A stretch of 60,563 nt of DNA, from positions 1 through 60,563 of the forward strand of contig JAAFKE010000018.1 in NCBI GenBank assembly GCA_013298215.1. The letters are read 5' to 3'. The notes under the pieces are model-generated. The model did no database searches and was not told the DNA's origin. It saw nothing but the letters and a program-made list of their open reading frames with translations. The DNA is from Cytophagales bacterium. GTDB taxonomy: Bacteria; Bacteroidota; Bacteroidia; Cytophagales; Spirosomataceae. A program made the translations under genes and the position numbers. Below, piece after piece: positions 1-8,552 of the stretch. Numbering within the stretch: position 1 is the stretch's first letter; every line of letters begins with the position of its first letter.

Positions 1-99
1 AAAACTTGGAACAAAACCGCCTTTCAGTGGAAATCAATATTATCAGAACTAATGATTACTTTTGGAGATAGAATTCAAATCCAAAAACTGGAAATTTAA
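1..99 (+). CDS. C-terminal end of an unidentified gene (partial)
   Basis: Frame 1 is open from the window edge to a TAA at 97-99 and gives 32 residues ending in FGDRIQIQKLEI. The stretch reads like the end of a normal protein and lies on the same strand as the uppS cluster. It is too short to place in a family, and a chance open frame of this length is possible. Confidence 0.35.
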   Translation, partial: KTWNKTAFQWKSILSELMITFGDRIQIQKLEI

Positions 100-134
100 C
101 CTGACACAGTTTAATGAAGACTCTCTTATTGCTA

Positions 135-165
135 TTGAATAACGACTACAAAGTTTGTACATTTG
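135..165 (+). promoter_or_regulatory. Bacteroidota-type promoter for the uppS-bamA cluster
   Basis: TTG at 135-137 and TACATTTG at 158-165 are separated by 20 bp. This fits the Bacteroidota primary sigma-factor pattern of a -33 TTG and a -7 TAnnTTTG box. It lies 66 bp upstream of the uppS ATG and after the upstream open frame ends, so it probably drives uppS and perhaps the envelope cluster behind it. It is a pattern match only. Confidence 0.55.
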
Positions 166-231
166 CAGTCTTTTTGGGTTAAATTCCCTTTATAACCGAG
201 TACCAAGCCCAATACCGCGTCTAATAAAAGA

Positions 232-984
232 ATGAAACAACAAATTGATCTTGCTCATTTGCCCCAACACGTGGCTGTTATCATGGACGGAAACGGGCGT
301 TGGGCCAAACAACAGGGCCTGGCCGATCGTATTTTTGGCCACCGCAGTGCCATCAAGGCCGTGCGGGAGGTCACCGAGGGCTGTGCCGAGCTGGGTGTTA
401 AGTACCTGACGCTCTACGCGTTTTCGACCGAAAATTGGGGGCGACCACAGTTTGAAGTGGACGCACTCATGCAACTGCTCGTGAAAACGATTCGGGAGGA
501 GGTAAAGACCCTTACCGACAACAACGTGAGCCTGAGTGCCATCGGCGACCTGACTGGGTTGCCCAAAAGCTGCCAACGCGAACTGTCCGAAGCCATTGAG
601 ATGACCCAGCAAAACACGGGTCTGAACTTGATTTTGGCACTAAGCTATAGCGGCAAATGGGACATAGTGCAGGCCGCGCGCCAAATTGCCCAGCAAGTTA
701 AGGATGGACTGCTGGACGTGGATCAGATTAGCGAGGCTGTTTTTGGCCAGCACCTGGCCACCCAAAACCGCCCCGAGGTAGATCTGATGCTTCGAACTGG
801 CGGCGACCACCGCATAAGCAATTTTATGCTCTGGCAACTTGCCTACGCCGAGCTCCACGTTTTCGACGATTTGTTTTGGCCTGATTTTCGGCGGGAGCAC
901 CTGCACGAAGCCATCGTGGGTTTCCAAGGGCGCGAACGGCGATACGGCATGACGAGCGAGCAAGTGAGTAATTTGAAAAAATAA
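232..984 (+). CDS. uppS: Isoprenyl transferase (undecaprenyl diphosphate synthase)
   Basis: Cytoplasmic cis-prenyltransferase that condenses IPP onto farnesyl-PP to make the C55 lipid carrier for peptidoglycan and surface glycans. At 250 aa it has the usual family length. Visible motifs are VIMDGNGRWA with catalytic Asp19, FSTENWGRP (residues 64-72), SYSGKWD (138-144), RTGGDHRISNF (188-198) and AYAELHVFDDLFWPDF (204-219). The E. coli enzyme has Glu where this one has Asp192, a conservative change. The ATG at 232 places the first motif at the expected distance from the N-terminus. It is first in a same-strand cluster with bamA and two ompH genes, an arrangement common in Bacteroidota that links lipid-carrier synthesis with outer-membrane assembly. 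Confidence 0.95.
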   Translation: MKQQIDLAHLPQHVAVIMDGNGRWAKQQGLADRIFGHRSAIKAVREVTEGCAELGVKYLTLYAFSTENWGRPQFEVDALMQLLVKTIREEVKTLTDNNVSLSAIGDLTGLPKSCQRELSEAIEMTQQNTGLNLILALSYSGKWDIVQAARQIAQQVKDGLLDVDQISEAVFGQHLATQNRPEVDLMLRTGGDHRISNFMLWQLAYAELHVFDDLFWPDFRREHLHEAIVGFQGRERRYGMTSEQVSNLKK

Positions 985-1122
985 AAGTAATATTTAAGTT
1001 GAATCTCAGAATTTTACGTGGATTTGCCAGCAACCAAGTTTTGGGGCGACCAACGAAATAAAATTTGAAAAATTCGCGTTATTGAAATTGATAATCTAAC
1101 GAATACAACACACCATTTTGCA

Positions 1123-3855
1123 ATGAGGTATCAGCTATACATATTGAATATATTGTTTTTCGGGATGCTACTGTGGGGGGCTGACAGCGCCCGCGGACAA
1201 GGGCTCATGGGCAACCGCTCGCGCTATGGCCTACCAGCGGCCGTCGCCGCACCGCCGCCCGTACCCACCAACGAGTTGGATCCTGCAAATCCCAAAGAAT
1301 ACGAAATTGCTGAAATTCGGGTGGTGGGCAACCAGTTCTTAGACCCCAACGCGATGGTTTCGATGACTAATTTGAAGGTTGGCGACAAAATCAGGATTCC
1401 GGGTGAGGCCATCAATGGGGCGATAAGAAAACTGATGGATCAGAAAATTTTAGAGTCGGTAGAAATTGATTATACCAAAATTGAGGGCGAAAAAATCTGG
1501 CTCAACGTAGTGGTCAAGGAGCAGCCACGGCTCTTCAAAGTTACTTTTAGCGGCATCCGAAAAGGCGAGCAAGACGCACTAAACGACAAAGTTAAGATTG
1601 CCAAGGGGCGTATTATATCAAATACGATCATTAAAAACACCCAGTTGCTCGTCAAACGACACTTTATCGACAAAGGTTTTTATAACGTCAAAGTGCAGAT
1701 TCAGCAGATACCAGACACTACCCGAGGAAACGCCACGCTCAAAATTGTGGTCGATAAAGGCGACCGTGTGAAGATAAAGAATATGTTGTTTGAGGGGCGA
1801 GAGGCACTGTCGGAAAGCAAGGTGAGACTAAAACTAAAAGCTACCAAGCAAATGCGCTTTGGCCGCTTGTTTACGCCGTCGAAGTTTATTCCCAAAAAAT
1901 TTGATGAGGACAAGGAAAAACTCATCGAGTTTTACAACAAAAACGGCTACCGCGATGCCGTCATTAGGTCGGACTCGATTATCAACAACGGAAAAACGTT
2001 GGACATTGTTTTCAGGATAGACGAAGGCCGTAAGTACTACTACCGCAACATTACCTACCAAGGAAACTATCTCTACAAAACCGAGCTGCTCGAACGTGTG
2101 GTGGGGATCAAAAAGGGGGATGTATACAACCCCGAAGAATTAGACAAAAAATTGAATGGCACGCCTGGCCAAGACCTGAGTTCGGTCTATATGGACGACG
2201 GCTATTTGTACTACAACTGCCGTCCGATCGAAAAATCGGTGGAGGGCGATTCGATCGACATCGAACTTCGGATATTTGAGGGAAAACAAGCCACCATCAA
2301 CAAGATTATTCTGAACGGCAACACCAAAACCTCCGACCACGTGGTGTTGAGGGAGTTGCAAACGCTGCCAGGGCAAAAATTTAGCAAAACTGACCTTATC
2401 AATACCAACCGACAGTTGGGCCAGTTGGGGTATTTTAACCCCGAAAAAATCGGCATGAACCCCGTGCCGCAGCCCGACGGCACGGTAGATATTGAATACA
2501 CGGTCGAAGAGCGGCCTTCGGATCAGATCGAACTGTCGGGAGGTTGGGGTGGTTTTATCGGTTTTGTGGGAACCCTCGGATTGGTTTTTAACAATTTTTC
2601 GATCAAAAATATTCCCAACAAAAAAGCGTGGCGGCCCCTCCCCGCCGGCGACGGCCAGAAGGTAGCCCTGCGTTTCCAGGCCAACGGCAAGCAGTTTCAG
2701 ACCTACTCGCTTTCGTTTACGGAGCCTTGGCTGGGTGGTAAAAAACCAGTTACGTTTTCCGTTAGTTTAACCCACACCCTGTTTCGTCAGTTTGCCCAAA
2801 GTTTTGTTGGTGGCGGCTTCGGAGGTGGTGGCCTTGGCGGCGGTGGTTTTGGCGGTGGCGGCTTTGGCGGCGGCGGTTTCGGTGGGGGTGGCCTTGGCGG
2901 TGGCGGTTTTGGTGGCGGCCAAGCTATACCCAACTTCAACCAAGAGCTGGGGTCATACTCAAACACTGGCTTTGTGATTTCGCTTGGCAAGCGTTTGAAA
3001 GTACCCGATCGGTATTTTCAGCTCAGTACGTCGTTGTCGTACCAACGGTATAGGCTCAATAATTTAGACTTGTTTTATATTAACTACCCCACGGGCACGT
3101 CCAACAACGCCACCGTAAACGTAACGCTGGCGCGTAATAGTTTGGATCAGTTTCAGTTCCCGCGCACGGGTTCGTCCATCACGTTGAGCGGAAACTTTAC
3201 GCCGCCGTACTCTGCGTTCAGAGACCCCAAAACACTCACTGATATTGATAAATACAAGTGGGTAGAATACCATAAATGGATGATTGATGCCAGTTGGTTT
3301 ACGCCAGTGGTGGGCAAACTTATTATAAATGCCCGCGCGCACATGGGCTTCTTAGGTAGTTACAGCAAAAGATCTGAAATCGGCCCCTTTGAGCGTTTCG
3401 TACTTGGCGGGGCGGGTTTGGCGGGGCAGGGGGCCTTTGCGTTGGCGCAAGACATTATTGGTCTGCGGGGCTACTTAGACCGCCAGGTGGTGCCGCTGCG
3501 CAACAACTTGGTGACCACCGACGTGAACACGCAAAGTGTGCTCTCGAGCGCGGGCAGTGCCCTCGGAGGCATAGCCTACAACAAGTACGTCATGGAACTT
3601 CGCTATCCGTTGTCGCTCAATCCGTCGGCCACTATTTTTGCGCTTACCTTTATTGAGGGTGGCAATAACTTCGGTAGTTACAAAGATTTTAATCCATTCG
3701 ACCTCAAACGGTCGGCGGGAGTTGGTGCGCGGATATTTATGCCAGCATTTGGTCTTCTGGGTATCGATTATGCCTACGGGTTCGATCCGCTGCCAGGCCA
3801 AACCAAGGCCAGTGGCGCGCAATTTCACTTTACGATTGGCCAACAGATCAGGTAA
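1123..3855 (+). CDS. bamA: Outer membrane protein assembly factor BamA
   Basis: Omp85-family insertase that folds beta-barrel proteins into the outer membrane. The 910-aa protein has a signal peptide (about residues 1-26), a periplasmic part of about five POTRA repeats (about 59-465; the first starts at EIRVVGNQF) and a C-terminal beta-barrel (about 470-910). The odd feature is residues 563-599, a nearly pure array of GGGG[F/L] pentapeptides early in the barrel, where it would most likely form a flexible surface loop. The C-terminus FHFTIGQQIR resembles the barrel signal but ends in Ile-Arg instead of the usual aromatic residue. The gene is 138 bp after uppS and only 2 bp before the first ompH-like gene, so co-transcription with its chaperones is likely. 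Confidence 0.93.
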   Translation: MRYQLYILNILFFGMLLWGADSARGQGLMGNRSRYGLPAAVAAPPPVPTNELDPANPKEYEIAEIRVVGNQFLDPNAMVSMTNLKVGDKIRIPGEAINGAIRKLMDQKILESVEIDYTKIEGEKIWLNVVVKEQPRLFKVTFSGIRKGEQDALNDKVKIAKGRIISNTIIKNTQLLVKRHFIDKGFYNVKVQIQQIPDTTRGNATLKIVVDKGDRVKIKNMLFEGREALSESKVRLKLKATKQMRFGRLFTPSKFIPKKFDEDKEKLIEFYNKNGYRDAVIRSDSIINNGKTLDIVFRIDEGRKYYYRNITYQGNYLYKTELLERVVGIKKGDVYNPEELDKKLNGTPGQDLSSVYMDDGYLYYNCRPIEKSVEGDSIDIELRIFEGKQATINKIILNGNTKTSDHVVLRELQTLPGQKFSKTDLINTNRQLGQLGYFNPEKIGMNPVPQPDGTVDIEYTVEERPSDQIELSGGWGGFIGFVGTLGLVFNNFSIKNIPNKKAWRPLPAGDGQKVALRFQANGKQFQTYSLSFTEPWLGGKKPVTFSVSLTHTLFRQFAQSFVGGGFGGGGLGGGGFGGGGFGGGGFGGGGLGGGGFGGGQAIPNFNQELGSYSNTGFVISLGKRLKVPDRYFQLSTSLSYQRYRLNNLDLFYINYPTGTSNNATVNVTLARNSLDQFQFPRTGSSITLSGNFTPPYSAFRDPKTLTDIDKYKWVEYHKWMIDASWFTPVVGKLIINARAHMGFLGSYSKRSEIGPFERFVLGGAGLAGQGAFALAQDIIGLRGYLDRQVVPLRNNLVTTDVNTQSVLSSAGSALGGIAYNKYVMELRYPLSLNPSATIFALTFIEGGNNFGSYKDFNPFDLKRSAGVGARIFMPAFGLLGIDYAYGFDPLPGQTKASGAQFHFTIGQQIR
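2806..2919 (+). repeat. In-frame 15-bp Gly-rich repeat array inside bamA
   Basis: About seven tandem 15-bp units encode GGGG followed by Phe or Leu. Units differ mainly in GGT/GGC/GGG choice and in Phe versus Leu. Each unit is a multiple of three, so slippage would change loop length without a frameshift. Confidence 0.85.
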
Positions 3856-3857
3856 TT

Positions 3858-4496
3858 ATGAAAAAAGGTGCGCTTTTATTACTTTTGCATTTTGCACTAA
3901 TAACCACCACGGCCGTGGCTCAGAAGTTTGGCCACGTAGACATGGAATTTGTGGCCTCGAAGATGCCTGAGTTCCAAAAAGCGCAGACTGAATCCGACCG
4001 GTTTTCGGAAAAATGGGCCAAGGATATTCAGGACAAATACACCGAAATAGAGCGAATGCAAAAAGCGTACTTGGCCGAAGAAATATTGCTGACCGACGAC
4101 CTTAAACGCAAACGCCAGAACGAGATAACGGACAAAGAGCGCGAAGCGCGGGAGTACAACAACAAAATATTCGGGTTTGAGGGGTTGTTGTTTCAGAAAA
4201 AAAAGGAGATGATGAAGCCCATTCTCGAAACTGTGGGTAAGGCCATGGAGAAGGTCTGCGCCAAACGTAAGTTAGATTATCTATTTGATAAATCGAGCGA
4301 TTTTGTGATCGTTTACTCAAACCCGCAGCACGACTATACCGACTACGTGTTGGACGAACTTGGCCTCAATAAGGTTGCCAGCAACAATAAACTTGACAAA
4401 ACAGGCGTTAATGCGCCAGCAACCCCGCCGCAAATACCCGACGCGGATGCCAAAGAACCGAAGAATAATTCAAAGACTACCAAACCAAAACAATAA
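3858..4496 (+). CDS. OmpH/Skp family periplasmic chaperone (first copy)
   Basis: Skp-like holdase expected to keep unfolded outer-membrane proteins soluble on their way to BamA. The 212-aa protein has a signal peptide ending near AVAQ (residue 22), a family-typical start FGHVDMEFVASKMPEF, and a long charged helical region (about 45-125) predicted to form the coiled-coil tentacle. The segment after residue 170 is low-complexity, rich in Pro, Lys and Asn. It begins 2 bp after the bamA stop and 24 bp before a second paralogue, a standard Bacteroidota arrangement. Sequence identity in this family is low, so the assignment rests on signal peptide, coiled-coil pattern and context. Confidence 0.85.
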   Translation: MKKGALLLLLHFALITTTAVAQKFGHVDMEFVASKMPEFQKAQTESDRFSEKWAKDIQDKYTEIERMQKAYLAEEILLTDDLKRKRQNEITDKEREAREYNNKIFGFEGLLFQKKKEMMKPILETVGKAMEKVCAKRKLDYLFDKSSDFVIVYSNPQHDYTDYVLDELGLNKVASNNKLDKTGVNAPATPPQIPDADAKEPKNNSKTTKPKQ

Positions 4497-4520
4497 TTTA
4501 AACAACCAATTTAAGTAAAA

Positions 4521-5153
4521 ATGAAAAACAACCTCGTCATAGCTTTAGTGGCTGCATTGGCTCTTTTCGGTGTAAATGCAAACGCACAAACTGCCCCAAA
4601 ATTAGGATTCACCGACGTTGATCTGGTGCTCAATTTTATGCCCGAAAGCAAAAAAATTCAGAACGAGATCGGAATACAACGCCAACAGTACGAAAAAGCG
4701 ATCCAAGACAAAAGCAAAGATTTTGAAGAGCGCGTAAAAGACTACGAAAAAAAGGCCAGCTCTATGCCCGATCTGCTGCGCCAAGACACCGAAAAGCAGT
4801 TGCAGAGTTTGCAGGCTTCGATCCAGGAGCTAAACACCAAGTCGCAGCAAGACCTCCAAAACAAGTACAACGTGCTGCTTGGGCCGGTTATGAACAAAAT
4901 AGACGATGCCATTAAGGCAGTAGGCAAAGAAAACGGTTTTTTGTTTATCTTTAACCTAAACCCAACTGGCCAAACGCCCATTATTCTGTACTCGTCGTCG
5001 GAAGACAACGATGTGACCAAATTGGTTCTCAAAAAGCTGGGTATCGACCCAACGGTGATCGACAAGGCCAAAGAGGCCGCTGCTGCTGCCGCTGCGCCCA
5101 AGGCTGCCGCGCCTGCTGCCGCCGCCCCAGCACCCGCTCCCAAGAAAAACTAA
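4521..5153 (+). CDS. OmpH/Skp family periplasmic chaperone (second copy)
   Basis: Second Skp/OmpH-like periplasmic chaperone, 210 aa, with a signal peptide ending at NANAQ (residue 23) and the family start KLGFTDVDLVLNFMPE. A charged helical region follows (about 50-120), then a small conserved domain (about 120-180). The tail after residue 180 is almost entirely Ala and Pro with a few Lys and is probably disordered. It follows its paralogue by 24 bp, and a strong hairpin after the stop suggests it ends the uppS-bamA-ompH transcript. Confidence 0.87.
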   Translation: MKNNLVIALVAALALFGVNANAQTAPKLGFTDVDLVLNFMPESKKIQNEIGIQRQQYEKAIQDKSKDFEERVKDYEKKASSMPDLLRQDTEKQLQSLQASIQELNTKSQQDLQNKYNVLLGPVMNKIDDAIKAVGKENGFLFIFNLNPTGQTPIILYSSSEDNDVTKLVLKKLGIDPTVIDKAKEAAAAAAAPKAAAPAAAAPAPAPKKN

Positions 5154-5180
5154 GACGTAGTTCCAGAAACGCGTACCCCC

Positions 5181-5210
5181 CACGAAAGCCGCCACCGAGC
5201 GGCTTTCGTG
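5181..5210 (+). terminator. Perfect 12-bp hairpin after the ompH pair
   Basis: CACGAAAGCCGC (5181-5192) pairs perfectly with GCGGCTTTCGTG (5199-5210) around a 6-nt loop, 27 bp after the ompH stop. No T-run follows, so it may stop transcription inefficiently or protect the mRNA 3' end. Confidence 0.6.
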
Positions 5211-5325
5211 CGTTGGCGGTGGCTCAGGCGGCCACAAAATTTCTTGACTTAGTTTTCTGGTTGGTACTCAAAAAAGAAATAATTTCACGTTTTCATTCAT
5301 CAAAACTTTAGAACCAAATTACACC

Positions 5326-7491
5326 ATGGCAATTAATTATGCAGTAAATAATGGCGTGGCGGTTATCAGCTGGAACATGACGACCACGCCGATGAACGTC
5401 TTGAACGACGAGTCGATCCCCGAGTTTGAAGCATCGCTCCAAAAAGCATACGCCGACACCGACGTGAAAGGCATTATTATCACATCGGCCAAGCCCGAGT
5501 TTGTGGTTGGGGCCGACCTCAAAATGTTGCTCAGGCAGTCGAGCCTACCGCCCGCCGAAATGCTCAAAACCTCCCTGACCCTCAATCGGGTGTTTAGGAG
5601 CATCGAAACGTGCGGCAAGCCTGTGGTTGCAGCCATCAACGGCACCGCCCTGGGCGGAGGTTACGAAATATGTTTGGCCAGCCACTACCGAGTGGCGTTA
5701 GACAACCCCAAGACAAAAATCGGCCTGCCCGAAGTAAAAGTAGGGCTGCTGCCTGGTGCTGGCGGTACGCAACGTTTGCCCCGCATGATCGGGATTCAGG
5801 GCGCGTTGCCGCTCATTATAGAAGGAAAAGACCTGGGTGTAAAAGACGCGCTTGGCATGGGCATGATCGACGCCGTAGCCGCTACGCCCGCCGATATGAT
5901 GGAGAAGGCCATGGACTACATTGTGGCCAATCCCAGCCCCGTGAAACCTTGGGATCAGATTGATAAAAAAACGGGTAAGATTGTGGCCAAAGACGGCTAT
6001 AAAATTCCGAACGGAAACGTGCAAAGCCCCATGGGTGTGCAGACTTTCAGCGCGGGAACGGCCATGATGATGGACAAAACGAAGGGCAATTATCCCGCCC
6101 CACTCGAAATAATGAGCTGCGTTTACGAAGGGTTGCAAGTGAACATGGACCGTGCGCTGGTGATTGAATCGCGGCATTTTGTGCGTGTGGCCACCTCGAA
6201 AGTAGCAAAGTCGCTGATTAGAACCATGTTTTTGGGCATGAACGAAGCCAACAAAGGAGCCAGTCGCCCCAAAAACGTACCACCAACCGATGTAAAAAAA
6301 GTGGGTATTTTGGGTGCGGGTATGATGGGCGCGGGCGTAGCCTACGTGAGCGCAGTGGCGGGCATCGAAGCCATTTTGAAAGATGTAACTTTGGAGGCCG
6401 CCGAAAAAGGCAAGGACTACGCACGCGGCCTGTTGAAAAAAGCAGTGGAGCGCGGTAAGATGGATACACTGAAAGCCGACGGTATTTTGGGCCGCATTAA
6501 AACAACCGCCGATGCTGCCGACCTGCAAGGCTGCGAACTGATAATTGAGGCGGTTTTTGAGAACCGCGACCTGAAAGCAACCGTGACCCGAGAGGCCGAA
6601 CCTATGCTGGCTCAAAACGGTGTTTTTGGCTCAAACACCTCCACGCTGCCCATCACGGGGTTGGCGGCGGCCTCGGCCAAGCCCGAAAACTTTGTGGGGA
6701 TTCACTTTTTTAGCCCCGTGGATAAAATGATGCTCGTCGAAATTATTGCGGGCCAGCAAACATCCGACCACGCCATTGCGGTGGCCGTAGATTTTACCCG
6801 TAAGATCAGAAAAACGCCCATCGTTGTCAATGATTCGCGCGGGTTTTATACCTCGCGGTGCTTCGGGACTTATACCTCCGAAGGCATGGAGCTGCTCAAA
6901 GACGGGGTCTCGGCGCAGTTGATCGAAAACGTGGGCAAAAACATAGGAATGCCCGTTGGCCCGCTGGCCGTTACCGACGAGGTGGCGCTCGACTTGGTCT
7001 ATAAAATTGCGGCGCAGGCCGTTAAAGACGGCGTTTTGACCAGCGACGACACGAGCTACAACGTCGGTAAGACGTTCACCGAACTGGGCCGTTTGGGCAA
7101 AAAAGCCAAGGCTGGTTTTTACGACTATCCCGAGGGCGCACCTAAACACCTGTGGGCGGGTTTGAAAGAAATGTATCCCGAGGCGGCAACGCAGCCATCG
7201 GCCGAGGAGGTAAAAAATCGGTTGCTTTACCGCCAAGCCTTAGAAACGGTTCGCTGCTACGAGGAGGGCGTTATCCGAACCAAGTTGGATGCCGACCTGG
7301 GGTCAATCTTGGCGTGGGGGTTTCCGCCCTACACGGGAGGCACGCTGTCGTTCGTCGATTTTGTGGGCATCAGAACGTTCGTGAATACCCTCGATTATTT
7401 GGCCGATACCTACGGTGAGCGTTTCAGACCCACCCAGAAACTCCGCGAAATGGCGGCGGCAAACGAAGGTTTTTTTACAAAAGCAGCTTAG
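5326..7491 (+). CDS. Bifunctional enoyl-CoA hydratase / 3-hydroxyacyl-CoA dehydrogenase
   Basis: FadB/FadJ-type multifunctional beta-oxidation enzyme of 721 aa that hydrates enoyl-CoA and oxidises 3-hydroxyacyl-CoA with NAD+. The crotonase half (about residues 1-190) shows [19 protein letters not shown] and the loop [18 protein letters not shown]. The dehydrogenase half starts with the Rossmann motif [19 protein letters not shown] (about 325-345), followed by SNTSTLPI and [16 protein letters not shown], then C-terminal 3HCDH domains. The ATG at 5326 puts the crotonase fold at the very N-terminus, as expected. No thiolase or acyl-CoA dehydrogenase is adjacent, so it stands as a single transcription unit. 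FadB and FadJ cannot be told apart here. Confidence 0.93.
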   Translation: MAINYAVNNGVAVISWNMTTTPMNVLNDESIPEFEASLQKAYADTDVKGIIITSAKPEFVVGADLKMLLRQSSLPPAEMLKTSLTLNRVFRSIETCGKPVVAAINGTALGGGYEICLASHYRVALDNPKTKIGLPEVKVGLLPGAGGTQRLPRMIGIQGALPLIIEGKDLGVKDALGMGMIDAVAATPADMMEKAMDYIVANPSPVKPWDQIDKKTGKIVAKDGYKIPNGNVQSPMGVQTFSAGTAMMMDKTKGNYPAPLEIMSCVYEGLQVNMDRALVIESRHFVRVATSKVAKSLIRTMFLGMNEANKGASRPKNVPPTDVKKVGILGAGMMGAGVAYVSAVAGIEAILKDVTLEAAEKGKDYARGLLKKAVERGKMDTLKADGILGRIKTTADAADLQGCELIIEAVFENRDLKATVTREAEPMLAQNGVFGSNTSTLPITGLAAASAKPENFVGIHFFSPVDKMMLVEIIAGQQTSDHAIAVAVDFTRKIRKTPIVVNDSRGFYTSRCFGTYTSEGMELLKDGVSAQLIENVGKNIGMPVGPLAVTDEVALDLVYKIAAQAVKDGVLTSDDTSYNVGKTFTELGRLGKKAKAGFYDYPEGAPKHLWAGLKEMYPEAATQPSAEEVKNRLLYRQALETVRCYEEGVIRTKLDADLGSILAWGFPPYTGGTLSFVDFVGIRTFVNTLDYLADTYGERFRPTQKLREMAAANEGFFTKAA

Positions 7492-7608
7492 ATAAGTAAC
7501 CCAGTTAAGTAAGTGTAGTTGAATAATCGACATTTTTTATTTTGTAACTATTTAACTATCAATTACTTATTTGATAATCGCGCGGGCTGCTCCGTCAAAA
7601 CTCAAAAC

Positions 7609-7803
7609 TCAAAATTGTCCGGGTAGTAATTTAATTGGCACAGCTTGCGGCGCGCCCACCGGTTTGGTGGGCGCGTTTGCGTTGCAGCCGCAGCCTTTGG
7701 CGCAGGCGGTTTCGCGCCGAAAAAAGTCGCCGAATACCTTTCGGCCTAAGTAAAAAACGGCCGCTGCAAACAAAATTCCGATGACGATGCTGTCGTAGGT
7801 CAT
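7609..7803 (-). CDS. FeoB-associated Cys-rich small membrane protein (likely)
   Basis: A 64-aa protein starting at MTYDSIVIGILFAAAVFYLG, with one N-terminal membrane segment (about residues 6-21), a basic stretch RKVFGDFFRR and a Cys cluster (CAKGCGC, about 34-40). This layout matches the small Cys-rich membrane proteins often found near feoB, although no feo gene lies in the window. The chosen start makes an ATGA overlap with the stop of the upstream yfiT-like gene, implying coupled translation. A longer open frame extends further upstream inside that gene but has no credible protein signal. The C-terminal tail is Pro-rich and lies over a strong hairpin. Confidence 0.6.
   Translation of the reverse strand: MTYDSIVIGILFAAAVFYLGRKVFGDFFRRETACAKGCGCNANAPTKPVGAPQAVPIKLLPGQF
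7651..7675. other. Perfect 10-bp GC hairpin inside the 3' end of the small Cys-rich gene
   Basis: CGCGCCCACC (7651-7660) and GGTGGGCGCG (7666-7675) form a perfect stem with a 5-nt loop. Three T follow on the plus strand, so it could slow transcription running on from the hydratase/dehydrogenase gene. On the minus strand it lies within coding sequence. Confidence 0.5.
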
Positions 7804-8336
7804 AGCCAGTTTTCTCTGATTTTGAGTTGATAGATATGCGCGTAGTGGTGTTCTGAATGCCACGCATAGAGTGCAACAATTTGCGCGAGCGTAAAATTCT
7901 TTTCTGACTCGGGGTGGTGGTAGGTACGGGCAAAGTCGGCCTCGGTCATGGAGTTGAGCAACACCACCCAGCGCAGGTGCAGGTACTTGAGCATTTGCAG
8001 CGACCAATCTACGGGGGTTGTTTTGCCATCGGCCAGTTGCGCCCACAGGTCTTCTTTGTACGGTTTTATGGTTGGGTTATCTTCGGTCATGGCCAAATGA
8101 AACCGAATGTAGGCGTTGGCGTGCGAGTCGGCCACGTGGTGAACCGTCTGCCTGACCGTCCAACCTTCGGGGCGATAGGGTGTTTCTAACTGGTTTTCGG
8201 TAAGGTCGTTCACCAGGTTGGCCAGCTTGGCGGGCAAGCTGCTGATGGTAAGGATGTTGTGCGTTATTTCGGTCATCGAATAGTGCTCCTCGAAGTGCAT
8301 CCGCCCAATTGGGTATTGAAAATTTTCTAAATCCAT
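7800..8336 (-). CDS. DinB/YfiT-like metal-dependent transferase
   Basis: DinB-superfamily four-helix protein of 178 aa, closest by motif to YfiT, a family that includes bacillithiol S-transferases and was first described as putative metal hydrolases. Visible are the N-terminal YPIGRM (residues 8-13), VHHVADSH (65-72) and WHSEHHYAHI (159-168), whose histidines correspond to the three metal ligands. The likely role is thiol conjugation or detoxification. It is transcribed away from the methylmalonyl-CoA mutase gene and overlaps the next gene by 4 bp. Family assignment is strong, the exact substrate is not. Confidence 0.82.
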   Translation of the reverse strand: MDLENFQYPIGRMHFEEHYSMTEITHNILTISSLPAKLANLVNDLTENQLETPYRPEGWTVRQTVHHVADSHANAYIRFHLAMTEDNPTIKPYKEDLWAQLADGKTTPVDWSLQMLKYLHLRWVVLLNSMTEADFARTYHHPESEKNFTLAQIVALYAWHSEHHYAHIYQLKIRENWL

Positions 8337-8552
8337 GTCGGTATTTTCTCTAATTTAGCATCTCAGTAAATAAACGCACAATATACAACTGCCTTTGTGA
8401 TTTATTGTCGGCAGCTCGGTATTTAACATTGAACGTTTAAACAGAAATAATGGGCAAATGATGTTGTTGAAGACCACTGCTTTTGCCCGTTTATGATTCA
8501 GTTTAGCCATTATTGAGAAGACGGTGCTGGAATATTTTTGAAAGAAAAGAAA

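Noticed and set aside
2806-2919. Gly-rich tract considered as an assembly artefact or CRISPR-like repeat
   Set aside because: The units keep the reading frame, vary by codon, and lie within an otherwise intact bamA.
5698-6615. Minus-strand ORF of 305 codons
   Set aside because: Antisense to the hydratase/dehydrogenase gene, with no recognisable protein features.
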